Positions 63,340 through 64,000 of a stretch of 64,000 bases of DNA are shown here, piece after piece. The stretch is from Mycobacterium simiae (GTDB lineage Bacteria; Actinomycetota; Actinomycetes; Mycobacteriales; Mycobacteriaceae), in contig NZ_AP022568.1 of the NCBI RefSeq assembly GCF_010727605.1, forward strand, positions 3,782,001 through 3,846,000. Reading direction: 5' to 3'. Numbering within the stretch: position 1 is the first letter of the stretch; every line of letters begins with the position of its first letter. The notes under the pieces are model-generated. The model saw only the letters and a list, made by a program, of their open reading frames with translations, did no database searches and had not been told where the DNA came from. The translations under genes and the position numbers were made by a program.

Positions 63340-64000
63340 GTGGATTCAAGAGTAAAAGAGTGGTCGGCGACGGTGGCCCCCGAACCGTGGCCAATCTTGG
63401 GGGCATGGCGCAGCGGGAGAACTCCGGTGGCTTTCGCACCATCGGATATTGCATATGTACTAAGGGACTTCCGCCGACCATTGCACATCGTTCGGAGCGC
63501 TATTGATGGTGCTATGGGGGTAGGCACCGACGGCGAATTGATGGCTTCGAGCTCTTCGGACATGTTTCTCTTGGCGACGTTGCCACCATTGTATCCCGAG
63601 TGGCTTGGTGATCGATCTTTTCACGAAAATCACAACGTGCGGTTTGCATACATCAGCGGATCCATGGCTAATGGTATTTCTACTCCAACCCTTGTTGTGG
63701 CGATGGCGAAGGCGCAAATGCTGGGTTTTTTCGGGGCGGCTGGTCTCTCCTACCAAGGAGTGGAACGTGGACTGGCGGAAATCGTTAGGGGCCTAGGTGA
63801 AGGAAAAGATTCCACTTGGGGCGCGAACCTAATTCATTCGCCAGGTGATCCAGCCCTCGAAATGTCTCTCGCCGAGCTGTACATTTCTCATGGCGTGAGG
63901 AAAGTGGAGGCGTCGGCATTTATGAGGCTGACGCCGGCTGTCGTGCACTACGCGCTGTCGGGCTTAACCACCGATCCAGCCGGGCAAATCGTGCGTAACC
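63340..64000 (+). CDS. pfaD: PfaD-type FMN-dependent enoyl reductase, 5' part (3' end outside window)
   Basis: At least 220 codons are visible, open to the right edge. The frame is closed on the left by a TGA at 63325, and the first usable start is GTG at 63340; the ribosome-binding site is weak. The N-terminus reads WRSGRTPVAFAPSDIAYVLRDF, then LPPLYPEWLGDRSF, AYISGSMANGISTPTLVVAM, MLGFFGAAGLSYQGVE, GANLIHSPGDPALE and VRKVEASAFMRLTPAVVHYALSGL. These match PfaD, the FMN-binding TIM-barrel trans-acting enoyl reductase of polyunsaturated fatty acid and trans-AT polyketide synthases. It is downstream of mmpS-mmpL on the same strand. The 101-bp spacer carries AGGGG at 63306 and a short 13-codon frame. 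Confidence 0.85.
   Translation, partial: MDSRVKEWSATVAPEPWPILGAWRSGRTPVAFAPSDIAYVLRDFRRPLHIVRSAIDGAMGVGTDGELMASSSSDMFLLATLPPLYPEWLGDRSFHENHNVRFAYISGSMANGISTPTLVVAMAKAQMLGFFGAAGLSYQGVERGLAEIVRGLGEGKDSTWGANLIHSPGDPALEMSLAELYISHGVRKVEASAFMRLTPAVVHYALSGLTTDPAGQIVRN

Noticed and set aside
63314..63354. ATG at 63314 with AGGGG upstream as the PfaD start
   Set aside because: That frame stops after 13 codons; PfaD similarity is in another frame, opening after the TGA at 63325. A frameshift or a leader peptide cannot be excluded.

Overview
The window is high-GC actinobacterial DNA from a Mycobacterium, most likely a slow-growing nontuberculous species. The evidence is gene order matching the Mycobacterium tuberculosis Rv0998-Rv1015c block, a PPE protein of the SVP subfamily (a slow-grower hallmark), an MmpS/MmpL pair, close NmtR and KmtR relatives, and many leaderless genes with a TANNNT box about 7 bases before the start codon. 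Family names come from remembered sequence signatures; no database search was run.

Layout. (1) 1-6.8 kb, metal handling: a KmtR-type sensor running off the left edge, a short-chain dehydrogenase coupled to a CtpJ-type P1B ATPase, divergent nmtR, a small unknown leaderless gene, a methyltransferase, and a two-gene permease module (UPF0718 plus TIGR03943) behind a Zur/Fur-type box. (2) 6.9-9.8 kb, heptose operon hddA-gmhA-gmhB and a convergent WecG/TagA-type glycosyltransferase. (3) 9.9-18.0 kb, syntenic core: cAMP-dependent lysine acetyltransferase (Rv0998 type), two lipoproteins, an AlkB-like oxygenase, arcA, pmt, rsmI, pabB. (4) 18.1-20.2 kb, an ECF41/SigJ-type sigma factor with a flavin oxidoreductase and a visible SigJ-type promoter.

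(5) 20.3-42.5 kb, a complete Wzx/Wzy-dependent polysaccharide locus set between pabB and metG: FkbM methyltransferase, two paralogous surface lipoproteins flanking a GAF-GGDEF-EAL cyclic-di-GMP enzyme, a Wzz/tyrosine-kinase-like protein with a broken P-loop, Wzy polymerase, three glycosyltransferases, a coupled aldo-keto reductase/GMC oxidoreductase pair, Ugd plus Uxs (a route to UDP-xylose), an epimerase, Wzx flippase, a WbaP/GumD-type initiating phosphosugar transferase and an RmlC-like epimerase. A PPE gene, two TetR regulators, a BcsB-like secreted protein and a PAS protein follow.

(6) 48.2-57.1 kb, syntenic core resumes: metG, tatD, rpfB-ksgA-ispE, pks16, pth, rplY. The usual lpqT-prsA neighbours of rplY are absent. 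(7) 57.2-64 kb, a second accessory block, visibly more AT-rich from about 58.3 kb: a leaderless SDR, a hotdog thioesterase, 1.25 kb without a convincing gene, mmpS-mmpL, and the 5' part of a PfaD-type enoyl reductase that runs off the right edge. PfaD proteins normally serve polyunsaturated fatty acid or trans-acyltransferase polyketide synthases, so this looks like the edge of an unusual lipid or polyketide production and export locus.

The two items most worth follow-up are the cyclic-di-GMP-linked, xylose-capable Wzx/Wzy locus and the PfaD-MmpS-MmpL block.
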